Below, piece by piece: positions 47,101 to 61,200 of a DNA stretch of 64,000 nt (positions are counted from its first letter, which is position 1; each line of letters begins with the position of its first letter). The notes under the pieces are model-generated. The model was not told the DNA's origin and did no database searches. It saw nothing but the letters and a program-made list of their open reading frames with translations. Origin of the DNA: Plotosus lineatus (Eukaryota; Chordata; Actinopteri; Siluriformes; Plotosidae); contig CM045733.1 in the NCBI GenBank assembly GCA_024760905.1, forward strand, positions 36,040,001 through 36,104,000, read 5' to 3'. The position numbers and the translations under genes are program-made.

Positions 47101-50100
47101 TGTGTTTGAGCAAGGTGAGAAGAGCCCCAGATTGTTCCTTTCATTGTTTAGTAGAATATGTTATAGCTGAACTCCAACAGCAGTACAGGGATCCCTTGCT
47201 ACTTCGCACTTCAATTAATGCAGCTTCAGTGCATCGCGTTTAAAAATAAATAAATAAATATTCATCAAATTAAAAAATAGGGAAATTAAGTAAGAATAGG
47301 GGAAAAAGTTAAGGAAAATGCCACAAAAACAAGGCCAATTATGCAAAAAAAAAAAAAAAAGAAACCTAAAACAAAACAAAAAAAAACAACCCAAAATCTC
47401 CCATCAAAACCATCCGGAGATACGAACAGGATGAGGTCGAAAGTGAAATGAAATTGAAGAACAAATAGAAACAGAAATGTAATAAAATCCATAGAAAGAT
47501 ATACAGTAAAACCTCCGCTGACGAACGCTTAAGCTCACGAACTTTTCGCCTCAAGAACATTAAATTTGCGAGCATATAGTCTCTGCTGACGAACTAGTTT
47601 TCGGCGGACGAACCAAACCACGCGGTCGAACAGCGCCACGGTGGCGGCCACGAGAAGCTGACGCACGCTCACGACGTCCCAGTTCGTCACCCCCTTTCTT
47701 TGAGTGCGGACGTGGTTTGTGTTTGATAGACATTTTGGACCATATTGAGTGTACTTTTGATATTATGGGACCGAAAAAGACCCCACCACAGGCAGAGATC
47801 ATTGAAAAACACGAACGAGGTGTGTGTTTGTGTGACTTAGCGTCCCAGTACGCCAGGTCTACCATTGCTACCATCCTTAAGAACAAGGAAGCTATTAAGG
47901 GTGCGTGTGTGGCTAAGGGTGTTTCCAAACAGTAGGTGTTTCCAAACACTCCTTCCAAACAGTAAGTCCCTCCCTCCCTCCTCCTCCCACTCCATTCCAT
48001 CAAGCCATCAACTACCATCACAAAGGTAAATAAAACGACTTTATTATACAGTACAGTTTATTTCTTTAATTACAATACAATAGCACATTTATTATACATA
48101 AAATAAGGTATATTTTTGTGTAGTTTTAAGGCTTATTTAGTAGAAAATTATGTTTTATGGGGACCTGGGAACGGATTATTCTCATTTTAATGGTTTCTTA
48201 TGGGAAATAAATGTTCAGAAGACAAACTTTTCGCCTTACACACACTTTCTGGGAACCAATTATGTTCGTGAGCTGAGGTATCACTGTATCATCAATATAA
48301 GTAATACATATGATTAGGGGCAGTGGTGGTCTAGTGGTTTAGGGCGCTGGATCGCTGATTCAAAGGTTGGGGGTTCGAGTCACACTCTCCACAAGGTTGT
48401 CACCCCCCAGTGCAGCTAACTGGGTTATCAAATGCGGGCCATGTCTCTCACTGTCTATGGTGAGAGGCATGTAAAAGAAACATTGCTGACTTTCGTAAAG
48501 AGTAGGCTGCAAAGTCGTCAGCGTGTTTCTGTCCCTTGCTGAAAAGAGTTGTGACAGGAAGGGCATCCGACGTAAAAACCTCTGCCAAATCAAACGTGCG
48601 AATCAGATGATTCGCTGTGGCGACTCCCAAGTAAAAGGGAAAAAGCCGAAAGGAAGACAGACATAAGTAATACATATGATTAAACATTATCCTGAGGTAC
48701 ACTTAATACTAGGCTGAGGGATCCCTGTAAAGGCTTCTCTGAAAAAAAAGGGAACCCATGACTGATTGAGCAGCCAGGCAGTATCAACATCCAAAAGAGC
48801 ATGCATCTACCTTTTAAAACAGCACTGGTGGCTTAGTGGTTAAGGCGTTACTGATCCAGACTGGGAGTTTAACCTCAAGCAGCACCATGTTGCTACTGTT
48901 AGGCCGTAGAGCAAGGAACTTAAAGCTCAACTGCTCAATTGTATAAAATATGATAAAAGTAATTAAAAAAAAAAAATCATTTATGAGGGACAACACAGTC
49001 AAAATTTCAAGCATACTGTAATAAGCTATTTTATGTATTTTTAGACAACATGTAGTATAATACAGCAATAAAAAGAGAACTTCTAAAACACAGAATTTAC
49101 TGGACAGACTTTTTTTCCTGGGCGTTGAGATTGGGTAAAAAAGAAGGCTATCGCGGTGTTCACAACAACATCTAAATGGCAGCTTTCTAGGGAAGTTCTA
49201 CATCTACTAAAAGTTTGAAAAGTTTATTTTCACTGGCACTGCAATTCACCCCGTCACATATATAAAAAGAAGCAGAGTTGTCTTTCACATAGTTTGCTCT
49301 AAAAATCTAATATTTACCAGGGATCCCAGCGAGGTTTCGAGAAAATAGAGCAAACAAGTTTAGAAATAGAGGAAATGAAATATTTCAGCTGGGGTCAAGG
49401 AGGCATATATTATAAATAATTATCACTTTGGCAAGAAAAAATATCGGAATTCCGCTAAATCGCGGAGATCTGGGATCCCTGTATTTCCACAACATGGATG
49501 AAATGTACATTATTTTACTGCTTTCTCGCCGATGTGACCGCTGTAAGAAATCATGGAAGAATAACTGTGCTGAAATTCTTTATTTTTGTTAAATATCCAT
49601 GAAAATTAAATAAATGAGTTACAATTAAATATCAAAAGAATTATTTAATCTGGGCTTTCAAAATTTTGGGTATTATAACAGACCAATAAGCAAATTTACA
49701 GTTCTATACAAGTCGGTCTGGTTAAGGGCATCTGCCAAATGCCATCAATGTAAATGCAAAAGAATTCAAACAACATGACAAATCACAAGGGGTGAAATCT
49801 AGAGAGCAACCATGTTAAGGTACCGTACCTAATGGTATATCCACCACTTTAGAAGTGTTCATGATTTTATCTAATATGGAAGCAAGTAGCATAAGTAGTT
49901 GGCAGGTTTACATCGAAAAATGCATCGAGTGTTTATTATTGGTTAATCCACCTGAAATGATGGAAAGCTCTGAATTACAACCCCTGGCAAAAATTATGAA
50001 TAAGAAAAGTATCCAAAATTTCAAAGTAAATTTGTGCATTTATTGAAGATGTAATGATAGCCAGCTCCCCAAGTGCCTTTACCTGACATGCAGCCCCAGA

Positions 50101-53100
50101 TCATTAATGATTGTGGAAATTTGCATGTTTTCTTCAGGTAGTCGTCTTAATAAATCTCATTGGAACGGCACTAAACAAAAGTTCCAGCATCAGCACCTTG
50201 CTAATCTAAGGTGAGCAGAAAAGTAAACCAGAATAAACTTAGACCATGTCAGTCCATCCTGTCAGCCAATTGGGCATAAAGAAATACTTAGAAGCTTAAA
50301 CATACAATAACACAGTAAGGCATCATTTTTATTATTATTATTCAAGACCTGTGCCATTTATTGCTAAACAGTACTTATCTTTGAGCCACAACAGAAATTA
50401 AAAAAAAGAAAAAAAAAGTACTTTTATGCAGCAACTCCATTCTACTTTGAAAAACATTCAATTTCATTTATATATGGATGCTCACATTTCTTAGTGGTTT
50501 GACCCAACACAACCACTTCACTCTCAGCTTACTTTTAAGTGAACTCCTAAAAACAACAATAAAACCATTAACCGTTGTTCATCGTACATGTGGTATGTAA
50601 CCAAAGAACTAGGCCTCACAGCATGGCAGAATGATTTCATTGCACCTTTCTTTAAAACCCAGTCTCCACTGGGGTTGGCTACAGACTTAGAAGACTGGTA
50701 TTTGACCGTATATCTGCTTATGAGTGTATAAAAATACACTATGACAACTGTCTGTCACATCCGTTTAGTTTCTTCAAGCTCCACAAAAACAAAAGAATAC
50801 AATTGTATGGCTTCCGCTATGTGCTATGGCAATAAATTTTCACATAACTGAAACTGAAAACCCAAACCTGGATCACCATGACCATAGCTCTGTACACAAA
50901 GCAAGCACAGTGAAGATATGGTGTACCAAATCTGGTATTTAAAAGCTTGAGTGTCCTGTACAGATCCCTGTCCTCAACCCCACTAGGACCTCAACACCTT
51001 TGGGATAAACTGGAATAATACATGACATCACAAATCCCCAAAGTCAAACTCCAAAATCTAGTAAAAAGACCATCTAGAACAGGGGTCTCACACTCATTCT
51101 ACAAAGGGCCACTGTGGCTGCAGGGTTTTGTTTCAACCAAGCAGAAGCACACCTGACATGATTGATTTAATAAACTGATCCGAGTCTTCAGGCAGTTGAT
51201 TGGTTAATCTGTGTGCTGTGGAAAGAGATTGGTCTGCTGCTGCTTGGTTGAAGCAAAAACCTGCAGCCACTGTGGCCCTTTGTGGAATGAGTTTCAGACC
51301 CCTGATCTCGAAGATTTTTGGCTATAATAACAGCAAACAAAGGGTTTCATGCTGTGAAAACAACCTTTAGTTTCAGAGGCATTAGTTACTGGTGAGATAA
51401 GCATATTACATGCTTATTCAAAGCACTTGTTCCACCAAAAGGTTTGTGGTTGTTGTAGTCAGTCTAGCACCTCCTCCTATACACCCACAAGGATTTTAGC
51501 TACATGAAGTGATAAATGTAATAGAAACCCTTGCATCAGCTAGATGTTTGGCTTATTGTGCTAATTTTCCTCTGACGAGTTGATTGGGATGAAATGTGCG
51601 TCATGACTTACATCGTAAGGAATCTGAATGCAAGATAAAAGGAGCTTGTAGCTTGCCAGTTCTATGACTTTCGGAATTCAAAAGTGGTTTTCAGCATCCC
51701 TTCCCCCGTGGACATAAATACTGTACTTGGGATAAAAGTCTAAAGGGAAGGATAGTGGGGGGTGGGGAGGAGAGTTGTAGGGTTTCTGGAGACCCCGAGA
51801 AATGAATGTCTCCAGAACCCTAATCAGAGCATAGGGATTTTTCCATGCAAATGGGTAAACTGACCACACAAACCTAAAGACAACAGTCACGATTTCTACA
51901 GAATCAGAAAGTTGTATGGTGGTTTGGTGAGACACTGGGTTACTTGCTTACATTATTGGAAATAACCACATCTTTCTTTGCTTTTAAGAAAATAAGGTCT
52001 TAATGCAACAGCATTGAAAGCCCATGCCTGACACATGAAATGTATAAATGCTAAAATCCACAGATTTAAGGCTGGGTATATTAGCTTTATTAGAGACCAT
52101 GGAGGCAGTTCAGGGCAAGAGCTGAACTAATCCATCTAAAACACCACCCCACTATTTTCTTAGATTGAAAACATGGGTTGGCAGAACAGTGGGAACGTTA
52201 ACCAAATTAGGTATATCAGGTTAGAGTGATGTAGGAAATATAGTTCATTAAAAAAAAAAAAAAAAAATTTTGACAACAGACAAACAGCTTGAGAAGAACT
52301 CCCATATTTGAGCAACAATAATAAGAGCATAGAAAACAATGCTACTAAGACAGCGATTGTCCAAAAAACAAGAGTCACTGAGGCTATTTGATCCTCCTCT
52401 AAATATATCCTATCCTTTGCTCTTGGTATGTGCAGAGAGTGAGAGAGAGTCACAGAGAGAGAGACAGAGAGAGAAAGATGAGATGGTGAAAGAGGGCAGG
52501 CTACACAGAGAAGAAAAAGATCCCATGCAACAAGTGAATAAGCAAGTTGGTTTCTAAAGGTTTGTTGACATGAAGGTAAAGGGCATCATCAGGCTCAGGT
52601 TGCAGCATCCATCTCAATGTTGTGTAAAGATGAAGCAGCTACCTCAGGCACCTGCTTGCCTTACTTATACAGGGGTGGAAATTAACACTAGTCCACTGGC
52701 CTGTGGCGAATAAAAAGTCTATAGAATGAAAGAAATTAGCTAGCAAGTCATGAGGATGGTAACCAGTGGGAAAACAAGATAGAGTTGTTGACCAGTAAAT
52801 ATGAAGGACAAGTAGATTTGTAGTTTCACTGGTCCTGTTGGCCAGTAATTTATTTTCACTAAATTCCACCCCTGCTTATAGATACCCATCCTCAAATATC
52901 AGTACAGCATGTACATATTATAGATGATTCACTGTAACTCTATTATGAACCTTTTTTAAATATTAAACCAAAATATTGTTGGTGTAAGAAGTGTTTTACA
53001 GTGGGAAACCTGTAACTAGTGGTTCCTGATTTACAGCCAAATATCGCTGAATTGTCCCATAGATCGAATGTTGAGGGGTCTCTTTAGCAATTTCCAGCAA

Positions 53101-56100
53101 GTGTGAAAGCTGGCAGTTAACAGTTTTCAGCACAGGGTTTTTAATTAATTACAGGCAGTTCTGCTTGGATTTCCTGTAACAGAATAAATAACTTGAGGTG
53201 TTTACAACAGGGCCCTGCGATGGCCTATCAAACTGTCCTGGCTGTACTCCACCCTCGTGTAAAGTTGGCCGAGACGGGCGCCAGCCTCCCCACGACCCTA
53301 ATTTTTATTCAAATAGGATGCATATTAGCATTTTGAGCAACTAAAACAGAAACCAGATCAAACATTCAAAGTTATCATTAAAAATGCACAAAATAACAGT
53401 GTTTATTAAATTGTCTTTGGACCATATGGTTCCCAACAACAGTCACATTATTATTAAACCTTCCTACAACTTGAAGAAAAAAATCACAAGTCATTTACTT
53501 GTGCTGAGCAATTAGTGAATTGGCATTAGTAGCTATTTAAAATGATCACGTCATGCATCAATGGGTCCTCTGGCAACATCAGTCCTTGCCCATTGTTAAA
53601 GCTCATGTAAGTGTGATCAATACTAGGTATTCTCAATACTAGTTGCTTTTCTGATTGGCTCTCTCAGCCTGGTAGTGAACTCATTGGATTGGCTAGGCCA
53701 CGTCACTGAACCCAAACATCATAACTCATTATCTGCCAGTGTTGAGCTGCACAAACAACAAGCGCAGAAATCAAGGAAAATGTTTACTTCTGATGACAGG
53801 AAAGGTGACCAGCTGATGACAGGAAAGGTGAGTTAGCAAAAAATAACCAGAAGCCATTTTGGATTTACCAAAATCACACTCATCTCTGGCAGCATTCTCG
53901 AACTCAGATTAACTAGAATGTCTCTGAAAGCTGAAAAAGAAAGCGTGTCGGGTTGTCTTCAAGGAGGAGTTCAAACAGGATTTGGGTGGTCAGGAAGTGC
54001 TTCCAGATGACTGGACAACTACAGCTAATGTGATCAGGGAGACAGGTAGGAGAATACTTGGTGTGCCATCTGGAAGGAGAGTAGATAAGGAGACTTGGTG
54101 GTGGAATGAGGAAGTGCAGGAGTGTGTACAAAGGAAGAGGTTAGCTAAGAAGACATGGGACATTGAGATGACCAAAGAGAGTAAACAGGAATACAGGGAG
54201 ACACAGCATAAGGCGAAGGTAGCAGTGTCAAAGGCCAAACAGAGGGCGTATGATAACTTGTATAATAGGTTGGAAAGTAAAGAGAGAAAATTATTTATAC
54301 AGGTTGGCACAGCAGAGAAACAGAGATGGGAGGGATGTGCAGCAAGTTAGAGTGATTAAGGATAGAGAGGGAAATGTATTGACTGATGACAGAAGTGTGC
54401 TGGGAAGATGGAAAGAGTACTTTGAAGAGCTGATGAATGAGGAAAATGAGAGAGAGAAAAAAAAAGAAGAGGTGACCGTCGAGGACCAGGAAGTAGCAAA
54501 GATTAGTAAGGGTGAAGTGAAGAGGGCATTGAAGAGGATGAAGAGTGGAAAGGCAGTTGGTCATACCGGTGGAGGTATGGAAGTGTCTAGGCGAGGTAGC
54601 AGTAGACTTTCTGACAAGAACATTCAACAAGGTCCTCGAGAGTGAGCAGATGCCGGAGGAATGGAGGAGAAGTGTGATGGTGCCCATTTTTAAGAACAAG
54701 GGAGATGTGCAGAGTTTTGGCAACTACAGAGGGATAAAGTTGATGAGCCATACGATGAAGTTATGGGAAAGAATAGTGGAAGCTAGACTAAGGGCAGAGG
54801 TCAGCATTTGTGAACAACAGTTTGGTTTCATGCCAAGAAAGAGCACCACAGATGCAGTGTTTGCCTGGAGGATGTTAATAGAGAAGTACAGAGAAGGTCA
54901 GAGGGAGCGGCATTGTGCCTTTGTGGATCTGGAGAAAGCATATGACAGGGTGCCAAGAGAGGAACTGTGGTATTGCATGAGGAAGTCTGGAGTGGCAGAG
55001 AAGTATGTTAGAGTGGTGTAGGACATTTATAAGAGATGTAAGACAGTGGTGAGGTGTGCTGTCGGTGTGACAGAAGAGTTCAAGGTGGAGGTGGGACTGC
55101 ATCAAGGGTCAGCTCTGAGCCCCTTCTTGTTTGCTATGGTGATGGACAGGCTGACAGATGAGGTTAGACAAAAATCTCCACGGAATATGATGTTTGCTGA
55201 TGACATTGTGATCTGTAGTGAGAGCAGAGAACAAGTGCAGGAAAATCTAGAGAGGTGGAGGTATGCCTTGCAAAGGAGGGGAATGAAGGTTAGCCTCAGT
55301 AAGACAGAATACATGTGTATGGATGACAAGGACCCAAGAGGAACGGTGAGGTTACAGGAAGCAGAGATAAGAAAGGCAGAGGATTAAGTACTTAGGCTCA
55401 ACAATCCAGTGCAATGGAGAGTGTGGTAAAAGAGGTGAAGAAGGTGTGTGTGCAGGAAGGTTGGAATGGTTGGAGAAAAGTGTCCGGTGTGATGTGTGAT
55501 AGGAGGATATCGGCAAGAATGAAAGGAAAAATGTACACAGACGGTGTTGAGGCCAGCGATGTTGTATGGTTTAGAAACAGTGGCCCTGGGGAAAAGACAG
55601 GAGGCAGAGCTGGAGGTAGCAGAGATGAAAATGTTGAGGTTCTCTTTGGGAGTAACGAGGATGGATAGGATCAGGAACATCAGAGGGACAGCACATGTAA
55701 GACGTTTTGGAGAAAAAGTCAAAGAGGCTAGATTGAGATGGTTTGGACATGTACAGAGTAGGGATAGTGAGTGTATTGGTAGTAGGATGCTGAGGTTGGA
55801 ACTACCAGGCAGAAGGCTTAGAGGAAGACCAAAAGAGACAATTCGTGGATGTGGTGAAGGAGGACATGAAGGTAGTTTGTGTAAGAGAAGAAGATGCAAA
55901 GGATAGGGTGAGATGGAGGCAGATGATTCACTGTGGAAAAGCCGAAAGGAGAAGAGGAGAAGACTGTTGTATTTAGCAGTTTTCAGAGAAATAAAAATGA
56001 TACATTCTACATATCAACTCAAACAGAACCGACTAGCAAGAGCAGAAACAAGGAGAAATATGTGTGTTTGGGGTAGGAGTCTGAGAGTCACTGTTGATTA

Positions 56101-58199
56101 ACAGTATATCCCTAAAGCCCTTGGCTGAATGAGAACAGGCAAAGCTGTGTCCACCCAACGGGGGGGGGGGGGTAGCTCGGGGCGGAGAGGCCAGGCCTTG
56201 CCCAAACACGCATGAAGAAGCCTTTTAATATAAGTGTGTGAGCTGGAGCACCATCTATTTACCACACACACATACACACACACAGTAACCTCTACTCTTC
56301 ATTAACACACTGTTAGAGGATTATTGTTACTATTTTTTGGAGACTAAACTTGACAGTTAAAGAACTTTTGTCTTTCAGGCAAAAATGGAGTTTGGTGTAA
56401 ATAGTAAGTACAGTATATATTTTGTTAAGCTTCCCTCAGACTGAACAGTCAGATTTTGAAACAGATTCTCCAAGAAACACACAGCATGAACTATCAAAGG
56501 CTCCAGATTCCCTGTTACATCATCTTCCAATGTGTGTGTGTTCAAACAAGCTCTGACATTACTTCAATAATACTGATATGCACTGTCTGTCTTCCTTTCG
56601 GCTTTTTCCCTTTTACTCGGGAGTCGCCACAGCGAATCATCTGATTCGCACGTTTGATTTGGCAGAGCTTTTTACGTCGGATGCCCTTCCTGTCACAAGT
56701 GAGTGCATATTGATATGCACTCACTTTTTATAATAATACTGGAACATAAAATGATGATTGACACATGCAATTGATTTTCATTTTTTGTGCTTTCATGATG
56801 AACTTGGTTTGAAGAAAAAACCAAGCACTCGTTAACTCTACTTCATATACTTTTATAAATGTGGTGAGTGAATTAAAAAGTCTGTGTGAGTAATTCATAG
56901 TGTGTAGCATTAGGTATGCTCTCTGGACAAAGTTGTGTGAGTGTGTTCAGTTGTGTTTGTATTTTCACCATACAAGGCTGTGTGGTTTATATCATGGCCA
57001 CCGTTTCACTCAGACCTGACCCCCACCCTCTCTCGGCACTGTGGAAGGTCTTAGTCCTCCCCCTCACTGTTATAGCACTGGAACATCTGGCACAAACATG
57101 CCACATCTGTGCTGGTTGGGACACCCTTTAAAAGCACTTCCTGTTCCATCGTCTCCAGAAGAATTCGTGGGTGCCAAAAAAAAACAAAAAACTTATGTTC
57201 AACTGTTCCATCTTGGATATAGACTACTGGTCAAAAGTTTTATAACACCTCCATTGCTTCCCAGTTTTTGCTGAAATGCATAATTTATGGCATCGGTGAA
57301 ATGAAACCATTAATAACAATAAAAGTAAAAAGAAATGCCTCAGATCATCTGTTTGTAGTGTTTCAATGATTAAAAATCTAACAATCGGATAATCTTGTGA
57401 ACATTACAGATGCTCCACAAATTAGGTTTTGAATTGGTTATGGACGGCCGAACGTAAGTTGAAAGTGAACGCAAGTTGTTACAGTGACGATACCATTACC
57501 GTATCTCATAAAACACCCCTAAAATAATATCAAATGTATCAAATAATATCAACATTCATTTCAAATAAGTCACTTATTTATACCGAGTCAGTTTACATGA
57601 AGCTTAAAACAGCCAATCAACGTTTACAATATGTGAAGCGCTCAATACCGAAAGTAGTGTCTTGCAAAAGTAGTGTACTTGCTGTGGGTTATACAGACTT
57701 CTGTTCTTCCAAGTGCACAAGGGTGCCGTTGAACTCGTTTAAAACACAGCCTGCACTGATGTGAATCCAAAGCGGAGAGTTCTTTCTTTTGTGTAAGTAA
57801 GTAAGTAAACTTTATTCAAGAAATGCATACAAAGAACAAGTACAAATCCTAATGAATATTAATATAAAAATAAGTATACACTCTTAGGATTCTGCTAAAA
57901 GATAATAAATATCTGTAATGGTTCTGTAATTTGTGCATTCGGGTTTTCATTCAATTTATATCTCTTTGTTTAACTGAGTATGCATGGTAGATTGTGCTGA
58001 TCGGAGCAGAAAGTTAATTCATCTCTGTGTATGAGACTTGCACCCATGCTAGTAGGCTTATGCTTCTGACCAACCATATTTGCTTAGGGTTACAAAAGTC
58101 CACAAAACAGTGTAAACACAAAGATCACAGAGATGACGTCTTAACACAAGGGTAACACGCTATATCCATATCCATATATATCCATGTATATATATATAC

Positions 58200-58239
<40 letters not shown>

Positions 58240-61200
58240 TCAGTCTGTAGTTTGTAAAAATGAATGCAGCGTCATTGAGTCAGCATACTACGTAGGTACG
58301 TCTAAGCTTAAAATGTGACTTTTTTTTGTTGAAAAAAAAACAAAAACGTAAAACGGATGAACGTAAATCGGGGAGTGTCTGTATTTGGACTAAGCATTGG
58401 ACAAACTAATTGTGTCTCAATTGTATTTACTGATCCAGGCTGTATCCAGAGTTGTTGTTTTTCTGACCCAAGTCTTTCATTACAGTCTCACTGCTGAAGC
58501 ACTTGGCATGGGAGAATTGAAGAAATAAAAAGTACTGGTAGTCAGCTTTCAACTGGTTAAATTCAGAGTTATAATCCTAATAACTCAGTCTCCCTTTGAT
58601 AGGTGTATTTTCATTGACTCGAATAGATATTCTACTGCTTCTAAGATCAATTTTAAGCTAAATGGCTTGGCAATGATACTCTCTCCATCAAAAATATCTT
58701 CTTTGGAAAGTAGACACCACATGTAGGGGATAGAACATTGCACATTTTTTTCTGTTGTAATATGTGAGGTGCTCCACCAAATGTAGGCGCTTGTCGCAAG
58801 TGACGTATGGTGCTTGTGAGACAAAGCGCAGCTTATTCAGACTTCCGATCTTTCAAGTGAGCAAGTAAAGGTTGAGTACTAAACAAGTATTCAACGCAGA
58901 CTTGCTCACTTGAAAGATCGGAAGTCTGAATAAGCCGCGCTTTGTCTCACAAGCACCATACGTCACTTGTGACAAGCGCCTACATTTGGTGGAGCGCCTC
59001 ACAAATTGTACTGTATAGCTCACTGGAAAATTCAATTTGGATGTGAAATCTTTTCTGTACAAAGCTTCACATCATTGGGGCAATCATAACCTAATTCTTA
59101 GAAAAGCAGCTTTGAGAGAAAAAGGTCATTGGTTTGATTTCCAAGCCTGTAGAAAAAAAATGTGCGAAAATGAAGGTGAGCTCCCTTCCTTCACCTTCAT
59201 GGCTGAAGTGCCCTTAAACAAGGCACGTAGCCCCCAAATGCTCTTGGCACTCCAATATGTGTGGCAGCCTACTGCTCCGAGTGTGTGTGTGTGTGTGTGC
59301 GCGTGTGTGAGAGAGCTCACTCTTTACATAGCTGTGTGTTCACTTTGGATGGGCAAAATTCAGAGGTAATAATCTCTTTTGCGAGATTAATATAGTATAG
59401 CAAAAAATGGGGGGGGGGGAATCACCTTATTGAGTACTGCTCATAGTATACTCACATGGACCAACTATAAGAAAAAGAAGGATGTCAATCTATGGAAAAA
59501 GCAGTTATATCAATTCCTATGCTACACAGTAACATCACATCTTGGCGAAGAACAGGTGAAGTAAGCAGTGGCTTAAATGATGCTATTACTGCCAGCAAAA
59601 ATTGCATTGCCAGAGGTGAAGATCCCAGATGTAAGCCATGCGTGACATGCTATGCAAATGTAGTTCACAGACCTCCTGATGGGTCAAAACCCTGAATTCC
59701 CAGGGAAATGGATTAGGAGGCTGTAAATAGGAAACAAGCTGGCACTGATGTGAGGAATTCGGTATCAACAAAAATCTGAGAGAGCGAGAGAGAGAGAGAG
59801 ACTGTGCATGACCATCCAAACACTTAAAATCTGAATCTCTCCAAGAAATTTCAACCGAGATGAAGCTTTTCTCCTTCTCATTATTCTAATGGCTCCGACT
59901 TGCCTGTGCCTTGAGAAACCTTTGCCTTAAGGTGTATTCTTTGAGAAGCCAACTCCAGACAGCTGAAATCAGGACAGGTGGCAACATGAAGGCTGTAATT
60001 AGTTATACCCTTTAAATTACCCCTTGTTGTCCTTTAAATGTGCATTAAAAAGGATTGGTGAATTTTATTTTTTAACTCACTGTTCCCGCCATAATGTTCA
60101 CCCATGTGAACAAAGCATTGTTTAATGTGGCTGTGAAGAGAACTGACTTTCAGTAACATTGTGAAAAGGGTTGCGAAGGACATTACTTAGCATTATAGTT
60201 CAGATTAATGTGAAACTCTTTGGAGTAACACTCACAGAACCACTTAATCTTACTATTAGGTAGACTAAATGCCTATTTTAGCTGACTCCAGGTGTACCAC
60301 CTGCACAGCTGTCCAGTCCATTGCAGGCCAATAAACACACTTAACCATTCACACTCACACCAGAAGAATAGACAATTAGCCTTTGTGAGAAAACCAGAGT
60401 ACATGAGGAAAACCAAATTTCACACAGAACCCGAAACTCGGGACCTGCTGAAGGCAAAACAAGTTAACAGAAGCAGACTGTATGGCATAACTGAGCATGA
60501 TCCTCCAGAGCCTATGACCAGAACCGTATCCATAGCAACGGTCTGTTATTCATAGCCTTTATTACTATTCCTCTTTTCCTTTCAGGGGTCACCACAGTGA
60601 ATCATCTGCCTCCATCTTCATGCAAGTCATATTAATGATTCACACATTCGATTTGGTGTAGGTTTTTACGTTGGATGCCCTTCCTGACACAACCCTTTAG
60701 CAAGGGGTGGAAACACGCTGACAGCTTTGCAGCTACTCTATATGAAAGTCAGCAATGGTTCTTTTATATGCCTCACCATAGACAGTGAAATACATGGCCA
60801 GCCTTTGATAACCCAGTGAGCTGCACTGGGCAGTGACAACAACCTTGTGGGTTCAAGAGTGGGACTTGAACCCACAACCCTAGGATCAGAGATCCAGCAC
60901 CTTTTACCACCAGGCCACCACTGCCCTTTCATAGCCTTTATTCTTAGTCATTATTTCACAAAGCCATGTGATCATTACTACAACCACTTCTATTATATTA
61001 TAAGTTTAACTATCTACGTAATCCTTAATTAATTTTATCTAATACAGCTTTAAGCCATGGTGACGGGGGGCGTGTCTATAAAATGACTGACAGGAAGCCA
61101 ATCCAAATATACAGTCCGGACTGCACATTTTTAAACTTTCAGCTAAACGATTTGTACGGAGACCAGGGCTAAAATTTATTTATGAAATCATTGTACATGT

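Larger units (their letters stand above)
47186..48727. mobile_element. GGATCCCT-ended element split by a Tigger-like element and a SINE
   Basis: TA-flanked ends CAGGGATCCCTTGCTACTTC (47186) and GCTGAGGGATCCCTG (to 48727). The interior 47260-47415 matches the MITE at 40090. Two later insertions occupy 47504-48286 and 48317-48662. Confidence 0.65.

Noticed and set aside
47560..48021. Minus-strand ORF of 153 aa
   Set aside because: It is the antisense of a Tigger-like element; the + strand carries recognisable transposase text instead.
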